From Rhizophagus irregularis (taxonomy: Eukaryota; Glomeromycota; Glomeromycetes; Glomerales; Glomeraceae): a stretch of DNA of 64,000 bases. The stretch is from positions 4,678,501 to 4,742,500 of the forward strand of contig NC_089442.1 in NCBI RefSeq assembly GCF_026210795.1. The letters run 5' to 3'. The position numbers and the translations under genes are program-made. Under the pieces are notes generated by a model. The model searched no databases, was not told where the DNA came from, and was given only the letters and a program-made list of their open reading frames with translations. This document shows, in pieces, positions 37,201 through 50,357 of this stretch; within the stretch, counting starts at the first letter, position 1; each line of letters opens with the position of its first letter.

Positions 37201-40200
37201 TTAAATAATGATTCTAAATGTAGATCATTACTGTTTATGTAAATCCTCTTGGAGATAAATTTTAATTTTTCTTCCGCTCATAATAATTATTTTAAATGTG
37301 TAAAGATGTAGAGAATTACTTATATCATGTGTTGATAGTTAATCAGCCATAAATTGGTATATATCTTTAGCAAATTATATTAAAGGTGTTATAAGAATGT
37401 AAAAAGTTTTCAATAATAAATATTATGGATGTTGATGTATTTTTTTTTACGTTAATCAAAAAAAAAATCCACTTCATAATAATGTAATATGTCAATCAAA
37501 ATCGAAAAAAAACATAAAATCTCAATGAAAAAAAAAAGATTTTTTTTCGTACATTAATTTTATTTTAAGTTATCAAAGCCGCAGTTAAACGCAGCCAACC
37601 CGCAGCAATAACATGACTTTCCGGAGATTAAAATAATTATCGATTCTAAAAAAAATTTGCTATTTGATAATCTCAACTAACTGCAGCCTAAACGTGACTT
37701 ATTAGTATTGTGATCTAATAAATTAAAAAAAATGAGGCAGAGTAGTTGCGTAACTGATGTCTATTGGTTACCAATAGGTGTCTACTATGCAACTACTCTG
37801 CCTCAAATATATGAGTTTCAGTAAAGTAATACTAAAATTTTAATTTCTTTTTATTTATTAATTTTAAAAATGTAAATTACTATTATTATTTAATAAAAAA
37901 AATTAATAACAAAATATTTTTAATATTTAAAAAATCTATAATTAATATAATTTTATTTATTAATTTTATAGATAATTATATTACTATTAAATATATTTTA
38001 AATTTTAATAAAAGAAATTTAATAATTTTTTATAATTATAGAATTTTACAGTATCTTTAAAAATAGTTATAATAATTTTAATATGTATTTTTCTTTACTT
38101 ATCTAATAAAATGTGTTAAGGGGAGTTACATATATTATGTAATATTCAGTTTAATATAAATTTACTCCCCTCCCCCCTTATCAGATTTAATAACCAATCA
38201 AATTATAATATTTATAAATTATATATTTTATTAAGTGTAATGTAAGATTTCTATTATCCCTCCTCTCCTTTCGATAATTACGTAATATCCTGTAGTTCTT
38301 CTAACTTTTTTAAAAAAAAAGTAAAAAAAAAAATAATTTTAATTTTTTCTTATTTATAAAAGTAATAATAAAAAAAATGCTTAAAAATATAAATAAAATG
38401 TTATAAATAAATAAATTTTTTCTTTAATAATTTATAATAATTTTAGAATTTTATTATTATTAATTATCAAATTTTAAAATTTTACAAAAAAAAATAAATT
38501 TTATAATTAATATAAAAATAGATTATTAAAATAAAAACATTTTAAATTAATAATTAATTTAAAAATAAAAAACCTAAAATAATAATATTAATTAAATTTT
38601 CTTTTAATTATTTTTATAGGTTAAAATACTATAATAATACATATTACCTTATTGTTTAATTAAAGTTAAAATTAAAAAATTAATCTATACCTTATATATA
38701 CTATAAAATTATTATTATTTCTATAAAAGGAATTTAATAATTAACAATTTTCCAAAAAAGGCTAAAAATAAAATTATGTAATAAGACTTATAAAATATAT
38801 ATTAAGTAAAAAAAAAAGTAAAATATTTATAATATAATTTTTTTTTAAAAAAAAAATGCAAATTTTATTGAAATTTTAATTTACAATATATTAATTTTTG
38901 TATGAAAAAAAAATAAATGCTATTTATAATATTCATTTGATTTTTAAAATAAAGAAGAAAAAAAATACTTATTTATAAAGAATATAAAAGCAGTTATTTG
39001 ATATTTTTTTTTAATAAAAGCAGTTCTTTGAATAATACAAAAATTATATAATAGAGTTCAATTTTTGTTATTAAACTAATTATGTAAAGAAGCTAACTTT
39101 TTTAAGTATACAAAGCATAAGATTTTTAAGGCCATGCCATTTTTATTTGAAATTTTATTTAAAAGTCACGTGATGCAAGATGATTAGCCACAAATAGGAA
39201 TAAGAAACGTTTGCGTTTTTTGCTAGAACTTTTCCACTGCATCTAGAATATTTCAAAATTATAAAAAATTTAAGTATTAAAGAAGTATGATTTTTTAATA
39301 TTAAAACGAGTACTTTTGTAATAGCAAATCAACTTTGTTGAAAAAAAAAAGAGAAAACCAACCTTTCACCATGAAAACCATTCATCAATGGTTTACATAA
39401 AAGTTGAATATAAAAGAAAATATTTTCATTAGAAATTATCAATGCATTCAAATAAGAAAATTTTTTAATAAAATATTTCCAAATTTGAATTACAACGGTA
39501 CGATGATGCTCAATAAACTCAAAAACGTGACTAATTGGATAAAGCTTATATTTACTTCACCGCATTTGACGCTTCTCTATTTTCTTTTGTAGGATTCGAT
39601 AGGGATATTGGGAGTGATAATTATTCCAAAGAATACATAATGTGATAATTATCTTTAAATTCTACTTGATTATCTCGTGAATTAGAATACTACTATTTTT
39701 TTTAATGGGAATTACCAAAGTTTTCGGTATCACCGTTAATAGTTATGCATAATATGCATGTAACATGATATAAAAAGTAAATTAATGAACTTTAAAAATT
39801 AATTTAACCCAACCCCAATGAAACAAACGAATATCCTATCTAACAAACCTTATTTTAAGTTCAAAGATAATACTATTTTTTATGCACAAATATAGACATC
39901 TAGAGAGTTATCACTACATGTTATCGTAACACCCAAAGAAAAAAGGTTTCGAAAAAAACTGAAAAAAAATTTGCGAGGAGGGACAAAAGAAAAATAGGGA
40001 ACTGCGATACCATTTAATTAATAACACAAGACAGTACTGAAAGAGTTAGAGCCGAAGGTTATTACTGAATTCTCGGCAATACCTTAGAATGTTTCGGTAG
40101 AACTTTTGAATATTTAATATAAAACTTCCCAAACCCGTTCGGAAATCAAAAGTACCCACATAATCCCGATCCTAAAATGTTGTACGATGACATAATCGAC

Positions 40201-42422
40201 CTGAAAGGAGTGTCGTAGAGAAACATAACTATATTTTTTGTGGCTTAATAGGTTTCATAAACGTGGCTGTGCACAAATACGCCAAAACAGGGAATTTAAC
40301 TAATTCACATTTCAATGAACTGTAATTTGAGACTAATTTTTTTTGTTGGATCACTACGCCCATAATATACTGGAGTTTTACCTTTCATATAATAAATTAA
40401 TTGTATGCAAAACAAATACGGTAAAGAATAATAAATTAAGCAGTATACATATTAATTATAATACAGTTTCGCTATTGGCCGAGGTTAGTACAAATAAATA
40501 AGTAAAGGTTCGGAAACAAATTAATTTATTAAGTAATGATCAAATAATTACATCCTTTTTTTTATAGTTACTGCGTAAATAAAATTACGGAATGTTGATC
40601 TTACACGACGCAGCATTAAACTAGTTTAGATCATGCGTTAATATATGAAAATTTAAATAATTTTCTATAACGTAATTCTAACCTTTAGAGTCGAAAGAAA
40701 CGAAATTCATTAGAACAAAAAAATTATTATTTATTATATGATGAAGTCATTATATTTACATATCTTAAAAGGAGGCCACGAATAAATTTGATAATCAATT
40801 AATCCATTAGTAAATTTTTATTATATAAAATTTTCATAATAAAAGCGCGTCGAAATAAAAATAATATATTATTTATTTAGTGTAATAAATATTTATAAAT
40901 AATAAATATATATAAATAAAATAAATTATATAATATATAATTATATATATATATACACATATATATATTATAATATATAAATAAAATAGTACATAATTTA
41001 AATTCCAAATAAAGCTTATAGTAATCAATTTTTTTTTTAAAATAATGTTATATCAACACGTGAATTTATATTACTTACAGGTAATTAATGTACTTACAAG
41101 TAATTAATTATTATTAATTATCATGTTCGGATCTAATTTTTAATAATATTCAGCCTTCGATTATTAAATATTCGGAATAATCGGGAATTCCTATTAAGTA
41201 AGGAAAGGGGGGGATTCAATTAATGGAAATAAACACAGTAATTCGATTATAAGATTGTTAGAATTCTATAATAATAATCATCAGTAATCTTCTTAACTTT
41301 AAAATAATGAGTAACAATCATTAATATTGATCCTATTATAAATTATTATATCAGAAACGCCAATGGACCCGAGTAAATCTGCACTTTTGTTACATACAGG
41401 AAAAAAAAAAAATTTTTTATATTACAAGTTACAATTCGAACAAAGAAATCGATTTTTTATGATTTTATGAAAATTTTTTTTTAGGTTAAATTATACATAT
41501 TTTTTTTCTATATAAGATTGCAAATACTTGTGAAAATAACACAAATAATTGAATTTGGACGTGTCTTTTATGTATATTGCATCATTGTTATTAAAATCTG
41601 ATCAAAACAAAACCCTTTTATGACTCTTCTTTTGGAATCTCACTCAATATATGGTTTTCTTTATTTTTCTTTTTTTAAAGAAAGATACTCTATTTACATT
41701 ATTTATATCATCCAAGTATAACGTTACATTTCTACCATTATATATTTTATGTATTTATCCTTATATTGTGCAATAGAATCATATCAAATGTAGAAATTGT
41801 GTCCAGTTATCTACTTCACCGTTTCGATCCGCTTTAATTTCATTTAAACATTCGTTTATAAAGCTACACAAATAACCGAATGACATAATATGCTAACTAA
41901 ATTCATTTTTGCTGCGCATTCATGTTCAAATAGCTTTGAAAGTAGGCATTTAAATAGTTACACGTGTCAAATCTATAAAGAGTATAGTATTCATAGAAAA
42001 TTTCGTAATAGTAATAATCGAGAATTTCATTGAATAACGTTTGGTAATGGTGGCACGTGAATATTCGTTTTTTTAAATGTATTTATATACTAGTTTGTCG
42101 CAAAAAATTTAAAAATTGCCCGCATTGAAATCCCCTTTCGAAGAGATGTTCTCTATTTCACTCCTTTAAAAAAAAAATCGCAAAGAGATTAATTTCTTTA
42201 TCATTCGATCATTCATTCGGGTCGAGGTTATTCACTTCCTCACAAAATTAAATGATGTTGTATGTTCGTTCATTTATTTTTTATTTTTATTTATTTTTAT
42301 TTTTATTTTTTTATTGTTTTGCTGTATATGCTGTATAATCAAAAAATTTTGTCCTTTTAACTTATCTACTTCTCCTTTCCCTATATTTTTACATTAATAA
42401 ATTGAAGAAGATAAAAAAAAAA
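37201..42422. other. Gene-free A+T-rich stretch
   Basis: No gene I can support. It has a near-perfect hairpin (37733-37805) and a weak TIR pair at 38116-38180 (AAGGGGAGTT and CCCCTCCCCCCTT). A 62-codon frame at 39404-39592 shows no family and is probably chance. The last 200 bp before 42423 are T-rich and likely hold the F-box gene promoter. Confidence 0.5.
37733..37805. repeat. Near-perfect 73-bp hairpin
   Basis: The left arm TGAGGCAGAGTAGTTGCGTA pairs with the right arm, whose complement reads TGAGGCAGAGTAGTTGCATA (one mismatch). The loop holds a second palindrome, CTATTGGTTACCAATAG. It is markedly G+C-richer than its surroundings. Probably a tiny foldback MITE; a structured RNA is possible if transcribed. 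Confidence 0.8.
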
Positions 42423-43828
42423 ATGCAACCCACGGACTTGATTTCTACGAACAAACGTACTCTTTTAAAATTACCTACAGAAATTTTTTACGTTATTATG
42501 GATATGTTAGGGACAAATGATCTGCGGAAACTTTCATGGACCTGTAAACTATTGTACCACATCGCACGCAAATATCACTTCGGAATCATTTCTCCCATTT
42601 GGGAACCGGAAGAAATTTCGCATATTGATATCCCTATCGCTTACTATAGACATGGAGTGTGGTTAAACGATATTTTTTATTTACCGATTTTTCGTAAAGA
42701 GAATCCGATTTGTTGGTTGCTCGATCTAACAAATAAACCGATCAAATGGTTTCAAAAACCCTTAATTATCGAATCTGGTTCAGAACATCAATATGAACCA
42801 ATAAAATATTACGCTTCAGCTGCAATTAAAAATTTTATTTATATTTTTGGTGGAGAAAATATCGATAAAGGTATAACTACCAACATTTTTTACGAATTAA
42901 ATATATACACGTTTATTTTACGTGTTATAAACAAAAATAACGAGAATAATGAAAACTTTACTCCAACCCCTCGAATGATGCATACACTTGACGTTATAGA
43001 CAATCATCGTTTAGCGATGTTTGGTGGATTAATTATTGACGGTATATATTAAAATATATATATATATATATTTATTTATATTTATATTTTTATTTATTTA
43101 TTTATTTATTTATTAAAATGAATAGCTTGTACTCTTAAATTTTCATATTTTAGTAAAAAATAATTTTAATCTTTTTATTTTTAAAAATAGATAAAAAATT
43201 TTCTTTCGATAGCAAAGATTTTGCAATATACGATATTAAATCGAAAAGTTGGAATTATTATGTCCAAGAATCTAACATTCCATATCGACGATCTTTACCG
43301 TGTTCTCACATAACGAAAGGGAAACTTTATATTTACGGTGGTCAAAAATACAAATTTTTTTCGAATTCTTCGGAAATTCATGACGATGAGGATATTTCGG
43401 TCTTCGATTTTTATAAAGAAAAATGGTATAAACTATTAAATCTTCCCATCGAAGGAAGAACCTCAATGTTACTCCCGTCCGATTGGAAATCAACTACATC
43501 GGCTTACCAGAAACCTGTACCGGGTAAAAGAATTTTTGCTGGAATGTTTACGATGAATAATCGAATTGCAATATTTGGAGGTTCTAAAAAAGATGATTAT
43601 AATTGGAATAATGAAGAAGTAAATCGCCCATGGGAGTTAATGCACTTATTATCTACAGTTAATCATCATTGGGAATATATTAGAATAAAAAATTTACCGC
43701 AAATTGAAGTTTTAACAATTTATTGGAAAGGTTGGAATGTTCATGAAGGATTATTTCTTATCGGAAAAGATAAAAAAGAAGGAAAACTAATTATGGGTTG
43801 GGTTAAGGACTCAAAATTTATAATTTAA
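42423..43828 (+). CDS. F-box/Kelch protein
   Basis: Two exons, 42423-43041 and 43191-43828, joined by a GT-AG intron in phase 1; 418 residues. The start is the ATG at 42423 (MQPTDLISTNKR). Residues about 14-50 are an F-box (LKLPTEIFYVIMDMLGTNDL...WTCKLLYHIA). Then come Kelch-type blades marked by FIYIFGG, HRLAMFGG, KLYIYGG and NRIAIFGG. F-box/Kelch proteins are substrate receptors of SCF ubiquitin ligases: the F-box binds Skp1, the Kelch blades the target. The target is unknown. The intron contains long TATATA and TTTA runs. The frame is clean throughout. Confidence 0.85.
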
Positions 43829-46590
43829 AAAATTATGCCATCATATTTTAATCTTTTAATCAACAATACTTTATATAAGCTTTTGTAACAAATTTTACGC
43901 GAATCATAAGAAATAAAAATAAGCTATGCAATTTTAGTCCGGATTCAGGTTTTTTTTTTCCCAATCAGTTGTTGATTATATAATATTGATGTTTATTGGA
44001 ACATCCGCTCATTCTTGCTGTGTGACAATATTGCGTCATTGTTGCGTCACAGTCCACGAGTTAATCATGGGATCATTTACCCTAACCATTCGTAAAATTT
44101 TTTAAATTTTTAAGCATTTAAATCGGAGATCGACACACGAAAGAGTCTAGGAATGAGTACAATGTTAAAAATTGCAAAAAATTTGTATCCTTTTTTTTTT
44201 TTGTACTTTTGAGTTGAAATATTCTTGATATAAAAGAGATTTCCTTTTTTTTCGCGAATTTTTGTAGTGTATAAACTCAAATACTTCAAAAATACTTAAT
44301 GATTTTTAGTTAATGACTAATTGTCAATATTTTTTTATAAAAACCATTCTAAGCTTTTCTTTTTCAATGAAACAAGAGATTTGTTTGTGGTGTTACATTC
44401 TCAGGTATTATATTTCTTAGGTTAAATTTGACGGACGCAAGTCGTTATTTTCGGGTAAAAGGCTGATTAATAATTTTTTAATAATTATGTAGGAGAACGT
44501 ATAATTGAACAAATAAATACGCCCATATGGCGTTAATATAAGGCACAACCCGCATGGAATGATGAACAAAAATCCTATAATAGGATCTTTAAAATTCGTA
44601 AAGTTGTGCGTCTATGATATTTCTGATTGACGCGTATTAATTACTTAAACAAACTAATATAGAAAATTTGAAAACGGAGTCTGGGACCTTCCTTATAAGT
44701 GGAAATTACGGGAATTGACTAAAAAGTCGACTCATTTAAAATTGCTCAAAAAAAAATATTATCCGTAATATATATATATATATATATTAAGGGAATTTGA
44801 ATTTTGTATAATAGATTTTATCAGTAATTTTAAAATAATAGCTCACAAATGAAATGGATATGTGGATACTAAAACGAAAAGTATAAATTCCTGAAGAACA
44901 AGAATAAAATTATACAAATATGGAATACAAGATATTTTTGGAGATGATATTTAGTTAAAGGAGACTTACGCCAAATAACCTATAATTTAATTCAAGACAA
45001 AAGGTGGCTTATATCGAATGGCGCAAAAGTATAGAGCGTAGTAATATTAATCGGAGATTATTTCACATAATTAAGACAACAAAATATGCAAAGAAATCAA
45101 TTTGGAAAAGAACAACGGTATGACATACTGCCAAGTCAAATGTTTCTTAGAAAAACTTTATACATACGATAAATTGCAAAAAGTATATCCGAAACATAAT
45201 GTGGAATTATTTAGAATAATATATAATAGCTATCTCAATCAAATCATAATAGATATTATTATTAAAATTAAATGGGCAGAACATCACTTTATGTTTGGGT
45301 TCGTCAAACATATACAAAAAAATCAGAAATTATACCGCCAAGTAACTAGATTACCTCGATGTACTAATATTGTGTCAAAAGTGAAAATAGAAATTTTGGA
45401 AGAGAATTATCGAATATGAAAAATGATAGGGTTAATTAGGAGAAAAGGAGTTATAAAATAATCGTCAAAGTCAAATAATCCTTTGACTAAAGGATACCTA
45501 GTTGATCGATCCGAAAAAGTTGTTATTTGGTACGAACAGTACATAGAAGATAGTTGATTTATCTGTTATAGTTTTTAGAATAGTTAACATACGTTTTGGG
45601 TTTTATTATACAATAACTGTCGCAAGTTATTTATTATATATTAATATTTTATTTCAATAAAAAACGATTAATGAAAAAAATGTATCATATATTATTAGGC
45701 GTAATTGTTATGAAAAAATTAGTAATATAAATTTTTATAATTGAAGAAACTCAAAATCCAGTCATAATCGTCACAAGAAAATGCAAATTGCTTTGAAATC
45801 AAGAGCAATCTAAAATATTTCTTTGAAATGGATCGATTACATTTTTTCGAATAATATCGAGTAATTTACAATTAAAGATATACTGTATATTTGATATTAA
45901 ATCATTTATATAATTATTTCCAAATTTTTTTAAATGAATAAATTCAAATTTAAGACGAATCATTAGTTAAGGAATCAATTACTTCCAAACAAATCAGAAT
46001 TCATTCAGCGTAATATGAAACTTTTTGATTCATAACATTCACGCGAGTTCAATGTGAAATATTGAGAGCATGTAAAGTATGAACTTGGATTCAAGTTATG
46101 GTAAGTAAAAATTAGAAAGATTTACCAGGAAATTTTGATATATTCCAAAAGACTGTTGGTATAGGTATTGATTTTCATCTTTATCGAAAAAGTAATTATT
46201 AAAAAATTTTAAAAATTGTTTTTTTGTAAACACTTAATGGAATGTTATGGAAAGTTTCAATTGCTGTGTCAAGTCAAGCCTTTAGATTTATTACAAGAAT
46301 ATGATAAATTCACTCAAGTTTGTGTAAAATAATTCGAAATAACTAGAAACTTACAAAAAAACCCAATCGTTATATGCTAAGAATTTATAACCATTGGTTT
46401 AACATAATTTGTAAAAATTTTAACTTTTATTTGCCCGACTTTTTTTGTACTTCCTATAAATTAAAAGGATCAATAAATATTTATTATCAATAATAAATAC
46501 GACTTAAAGTTGCACATACAAATAATATAAATAAACATTCTATCTCTATTAATAAACTAAATACAGTATACATAATAATTTAAATAATAA
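43829..46590. other. Intergenic, no confident gene
   Basis: Between the F-box gene and the 3' end of CDK8. A 100-codon frame at 45120-45419 is listed separately. Around 44500-45080 short pieces of other frames look as if they were once coding (for example RWLISNGAKV near 45003), with many stops; possibly old transposon remains. Confidence 0.4.
45120..45419 (+). CDS. Hypothetical ORF, possibly a transposon remnant
   Basis: ATG at 45120 (MTYCQVKCFLEKLYTYDKLQ), 99 residues, Lys/Ile/Tyr-rich. No domain recognised. Upstream sequence in other frames is broken, so this may be the last open piece of an old mobile-element gene rather than a host gene. Confidence 0.2.
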   Translation: MTYCQVKCFLEKLYTYDKLQKVYPKHNVELFRIIYNSYLNQIIIDIIIKIKWAEHHFMFGFVKHIQKNQKLYRQVTRLPRCTNIVSKVKIEILEENYRI

Positions 46591-48416
46591 TTATACCCTC
46601 CCCCTCTTGCTTGGTCTTCCTTCATCCTTTCCACTATGACCATGTTTTCCCCTCGTTCCTCCATGTGTTGTTCCTCCCTGTCCTTGCACGGCCGAATTCG
46701 CTGTTGGTGGCACCTTCATATCATTATCTTCACTCTTAACAGCTCGTAATGGGTATTGATAATGCTGTCCTTCAAATGAACTATTCCGTGAAAATTATTA
46801 GAACAAATTTTACCTTAAGTAGAGGATCAAAAAAAAAAAAAATTACTTACTCCATAGACGGTTTAGGTTCTTCACTAAAATATGGATGAAGTAATGCATC
46901 TTCTGCAGTAATACGCTTAACTGGATCATATTCCAACATAGCCGATAAAAGTGCAAAACCTGCATCCGAATTTGACGAACATGAGTTATTATAAAATTCA
47001 CGAAGTCGATTTGGTGATCTAATTTGTAAATAAAGTTGTGTTAATACCAGAAAATTAGAAAGCGTAACTTGAAATCGGTACTTACGATCTAAAACTAGCC
47101 AAATTAGGATACTCTGGCTGTTGTTCTATGGTAGCCCACTGTTCCTCTATATTCAAAGAATAAAACTTCCAGTTAGTTAACTAATCAAAGTAAAGAAATC
47201 AATATGTAATTTTGAAAATCACATACTTGTTGGTTTTCCCAAAACGTCAAAAATCTTATTCAATTGATTTTTCTGAAACGGGACATTCTTTTTGTTATCC
47301 ATTTTTGCTTCTTCACCTTTAAAAATAGGTCTCAATGTCAAAAGCTCGGCAAAAATACACCCAACTGCCCATATATCTATTAATCAAAAACTATTAATAA
47401 ATAATTATTCATTATATACGAGGAATAAATAAAAATCTTACCTATAGCTTTAGTATAATGTCTTGATCCCAGTAAAAGTTCTGGAGCTCTGTACCATATA
47501 GTTACGACAACTTTGTCACCATTAAATAACGGCTGCAATGGACGTTCATAAATTCTTGCTAAACCCAAATCTCCTGATTTATCCAATGAAATTTAATATT
47601 AAACTTTAATTTGTCTATTTAATACATATATAAATAATATTTTACAGTACCAATCTTCACAACACCATCAGCAGTCACTAAAATATTTGCAGGTTTCAAA
47701 TCTCTATGCAGAACCCAATTTGCATGGAGATATGCTACTCCATTAAGCAATTGCCATAAAAATGACTTTATGGTAAATTCTGGAATTGGTTTTCTTTCTT
47801 GTTGGCTATGATGATGAATAATTTGCTAATAAAAAATTAATTAATATAATAATTGTAATTTTAAAACAAGAATTATAAAATACGGTTTAATTAATTATTT
47901 ACAAGAAAATCATGTTCGGCGTATTCAAACACCATATGAATCGAATTGTCCTCTAATAATACTTCTTGCAATGAAATAATATTTTGATGTTGAAGCTCTC
48001 TACATAACTAAATTAAATTAATAACTTGATAAATAATTCATTCAAAAAATTGAGCTTAATATAAATAAAAGATGATATATTAAGTTGAAAGTACCGATAT
48101 TTCTCGACATGCGGACTGTGATATTCCAGTATACGTATGTGTATCTCCTTCCTTATCTGGTTTAAACTTTTTTATTGCATATACAAGTTCCTTTTCTTCT
48201 CCATCAGCACTATGAAAAAAGATTTAAATTTGAAAAATTCACTTCAAGTAATATAATTGAGACGAATAATGTTTTATCAAACCTTTTCACAGTCTTTTTT
48301 GCCTTGGCCTTATAAACTCTTCCGTAAGTTCCTGAACTAATAAATCCTATTACTTGATATTTATCTTCAACTCGAACTCTCTCAGTTTCTCGTTTTGTTC
48401 TAAATTCTGCCAACAT
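46591..48416 (-). CDS. CDK8: Cyclin-dependent kinase 8, Mediator kinase (Srb10/Ssn3)
   Basis: Nine exons, all GT-AG and in phase: 48416-48283, 48209-48095, 48007-47903, 47825-47651, 47573-47442, 47376-47227, 47146-47086, 47018-46851, 46780-46591; 409 residues. Motifs: glycine loop [11 protein letters not shown], catalytic Lys in AIKKFK, C-helix SACREI in place of PSTAIRE (a CDK8 hallmark), [23 protein letters not shown] (CDK8 has DMG where other CDKs have DFG), [20 protein letters not shown] without a T-loop Thr at the usual place, and [16 protein letters not shown]. The C-terminus is Gly/His/Lys-rich and ends PSKRGRV, possibly a nuclear signal. CDK8 pairs with cyclin C in the Mediator kinase module and phosphorylates transcription factors and the polymerase II tail. 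Its cyclin is not in this window. The gene is head-to-head with a decayed transposase. Confidence 0.95.
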
Positions 48417-48589
48417 GTTTTAATAATGAAAAAAAAAATAAAAAAATTAGATTAAAAATTGCTTTATTATTAAAAATCTCTGCATTATGTAATAAAGGAT
48501 CGATGGTTACATATAAATATGCTACACATGTTTAATCCAAACATAATACTAAGCCACAAAAAAATTTTTTCAAGCCACAATAATGCACG

Positions 48590-49749
48590 AGAATAATGAG
48601 AATATTAATTAAAAAACAGTTAATATAAACGCATCATCTAATCAAACATACGCAAAAAATAGAAACCCCTTTGAATTCCGTTCAAAAAATTTGCGAGAAG
48701 ATATATTAAAATTAATTACAAGGCATCTTCATCTTCATCCTTTAATTCCAAATGAAAATAATGAATATTTTTCAACTAATGAGATTTGGGTTATATCTGT
48801 TAAAGAAATGTATGATTTTGTATTAAACATGATCTTAGGTATGTATATGTGGACGAATTGGTATCAAAAGGATCATTGGATTCTATAGGCTTGCGCAGCA
48901 AATTCAAATGAACTATGCTTATTCAAACAACTATGTTAATTGGGTCCCATTGGAAAGTGATTAAACGGGATTTTTTTGCCCAAATTTTTTCGTCCTAGAC
49001 TAGATTTGGTAGTCTTTATCATTATTAAACGATTAATTCCACATCATCAACAACGCCAATTCAATTTTAAAAGGAAGAGAAAAGCCTTCATGGAAAAAAG
49101 ACTTTAAAAGAGAGTGGAGAAAACTTGAAAAACATGAAGAAAAAGAAGATGTTCACGTAACAAATACTGAAAAATGGATTTGTAGCTGTCATGCATTTCT
49201 TTTAATTCAGTGGCCTATGTGTTATCACCTTGTACTATTACAGAAAGGTTTGGGAAATGATTTGTCATTTTTTACAGGTGAAACGACAAGGAGTTTATCC
49301 ATTCTTGAAATATGAAAAAAGGGATCAAGAAAATGGTGACAATTCACAAAAGAATAAAATATGTGTAGCATTTTCAAACTCAAATGGTAATTTTCAAAAG
49401 ATTTTATTGATTTTATAATTATAATATTGCTAATTTTTTCATTTTTTTTTTATTTATAAGCTTTACGTGATGTTACAAATGATTTAGTTATCAATAATGG
49501 CAGCATACAAAATAATGAAGAAATAAAAGATGGTGAATTAATTTTTGCCGAACTGGAAACTTATTTAGATGAAGCTAAAAAAATAGTTATAGAACAACAC
49601 CAAGCAAAAAATTATCACTGGGCCAATTCAGTAGTTAAAAATTTTTCAGAAATGAAAAGGTAGTTGATGATATTAAATCATATTCAAGAAGAATAACTTT
49701 TCCACGCACTTGGAAGGATCATAACGAGAATACAATGTTCTTAGAGTAG
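48590..49749 (+). pseudogene. Decayed MULE-type transposase with SWIM zinc finger (C-terminal part)
   Basis: Pieces in shifting frames: NRNPFEFRSKNLRED, LKLITRHLHLHPLIPNENN, IWVISVKEMYDFVLN and MWTNWYQKDHW; then GREKPSWKKDFKREWRKLEK and TEKWICSCHAFLL...MCYHLV (about 49165-49240), a SWIM-type CxC...CxH finger; finally AKKIVIEQHQAKNYHW and FPRTWKDHNENTMFLE with a stop at 49747. MULE/Mutator transposases typically carry a C-terminal SWIM finger. The catalytic half is missing. An in-frame TAA lies at 48610, and several stops and frameshifts lie at 48880-49060. An intron-like gap around 49390-49460 may be original. Confidence 0.65.
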
Positions 49750-49996
49750 CTCCTTTATTAATATGTACACGTTTAATAAAACCTATCTAGTAATAATATA
49801 TCAATAAAAATATGTGTAGTCTTATAAAATTACTTTAAAATTTGGTGTATTTTATTAATTATTTTAAAGTTATTGCATTATAAAAATATAAAAAATAATA
49901 AAAGTAAACGAAAATTAATATTGGTAATGAATAGGAGGGATGTTGATTAGACATTTTGATTTGTAGTACAATCAAAATATCACGTGACTGTAACTT

Positions 49997-50233
49997 TTGT
50001 TACGGACTTACGGTGCTCTTTCCATTGGTGAAAAAAATTATATTTTAGTTGCTATCTGGAACTTATTTCATGCATACAGAATAAAACACAAGCCCGAAAT
50101 GTGGGTAAATACTGTGAAGATTCTTATCATATCGAATTTATTGTTTATTTTAATGCATATCTCTAAGCTAATCTGTGTATTGTCCTTTTTATCGAAAATT
50201 AGAATTAAAGCTAAAAATTTAATGCTCTACTGA
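49997..50233 (+). other. Weak hydrophobic open frame, unlikely gene
   Basis: An open stretch without ATG at its start, ending in a Leu/Ile-rich segment (ILIISNLLFILMHISKLICV). It lies between two broken genes; no family or splice context. Listed only because the stretch would otherwise be undescribed. Confidence 0.15.
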
Positions 50234-50357
50234 TGAATTTGATGAATTTGTATAATAAATTCTAATAAAATATGCTAACATGCTACAATTGCAATAAAAA
50301 ACTTTATTACTATATAAATTTTTCGTCAAACAACCCTAAATACTCATTTATAAAATT

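Noticed and set aside
39404-39592. 62-codon frame
   Set aside because: No family, no neighbours, low-complexity composition; chance in A+T-rich DNA.
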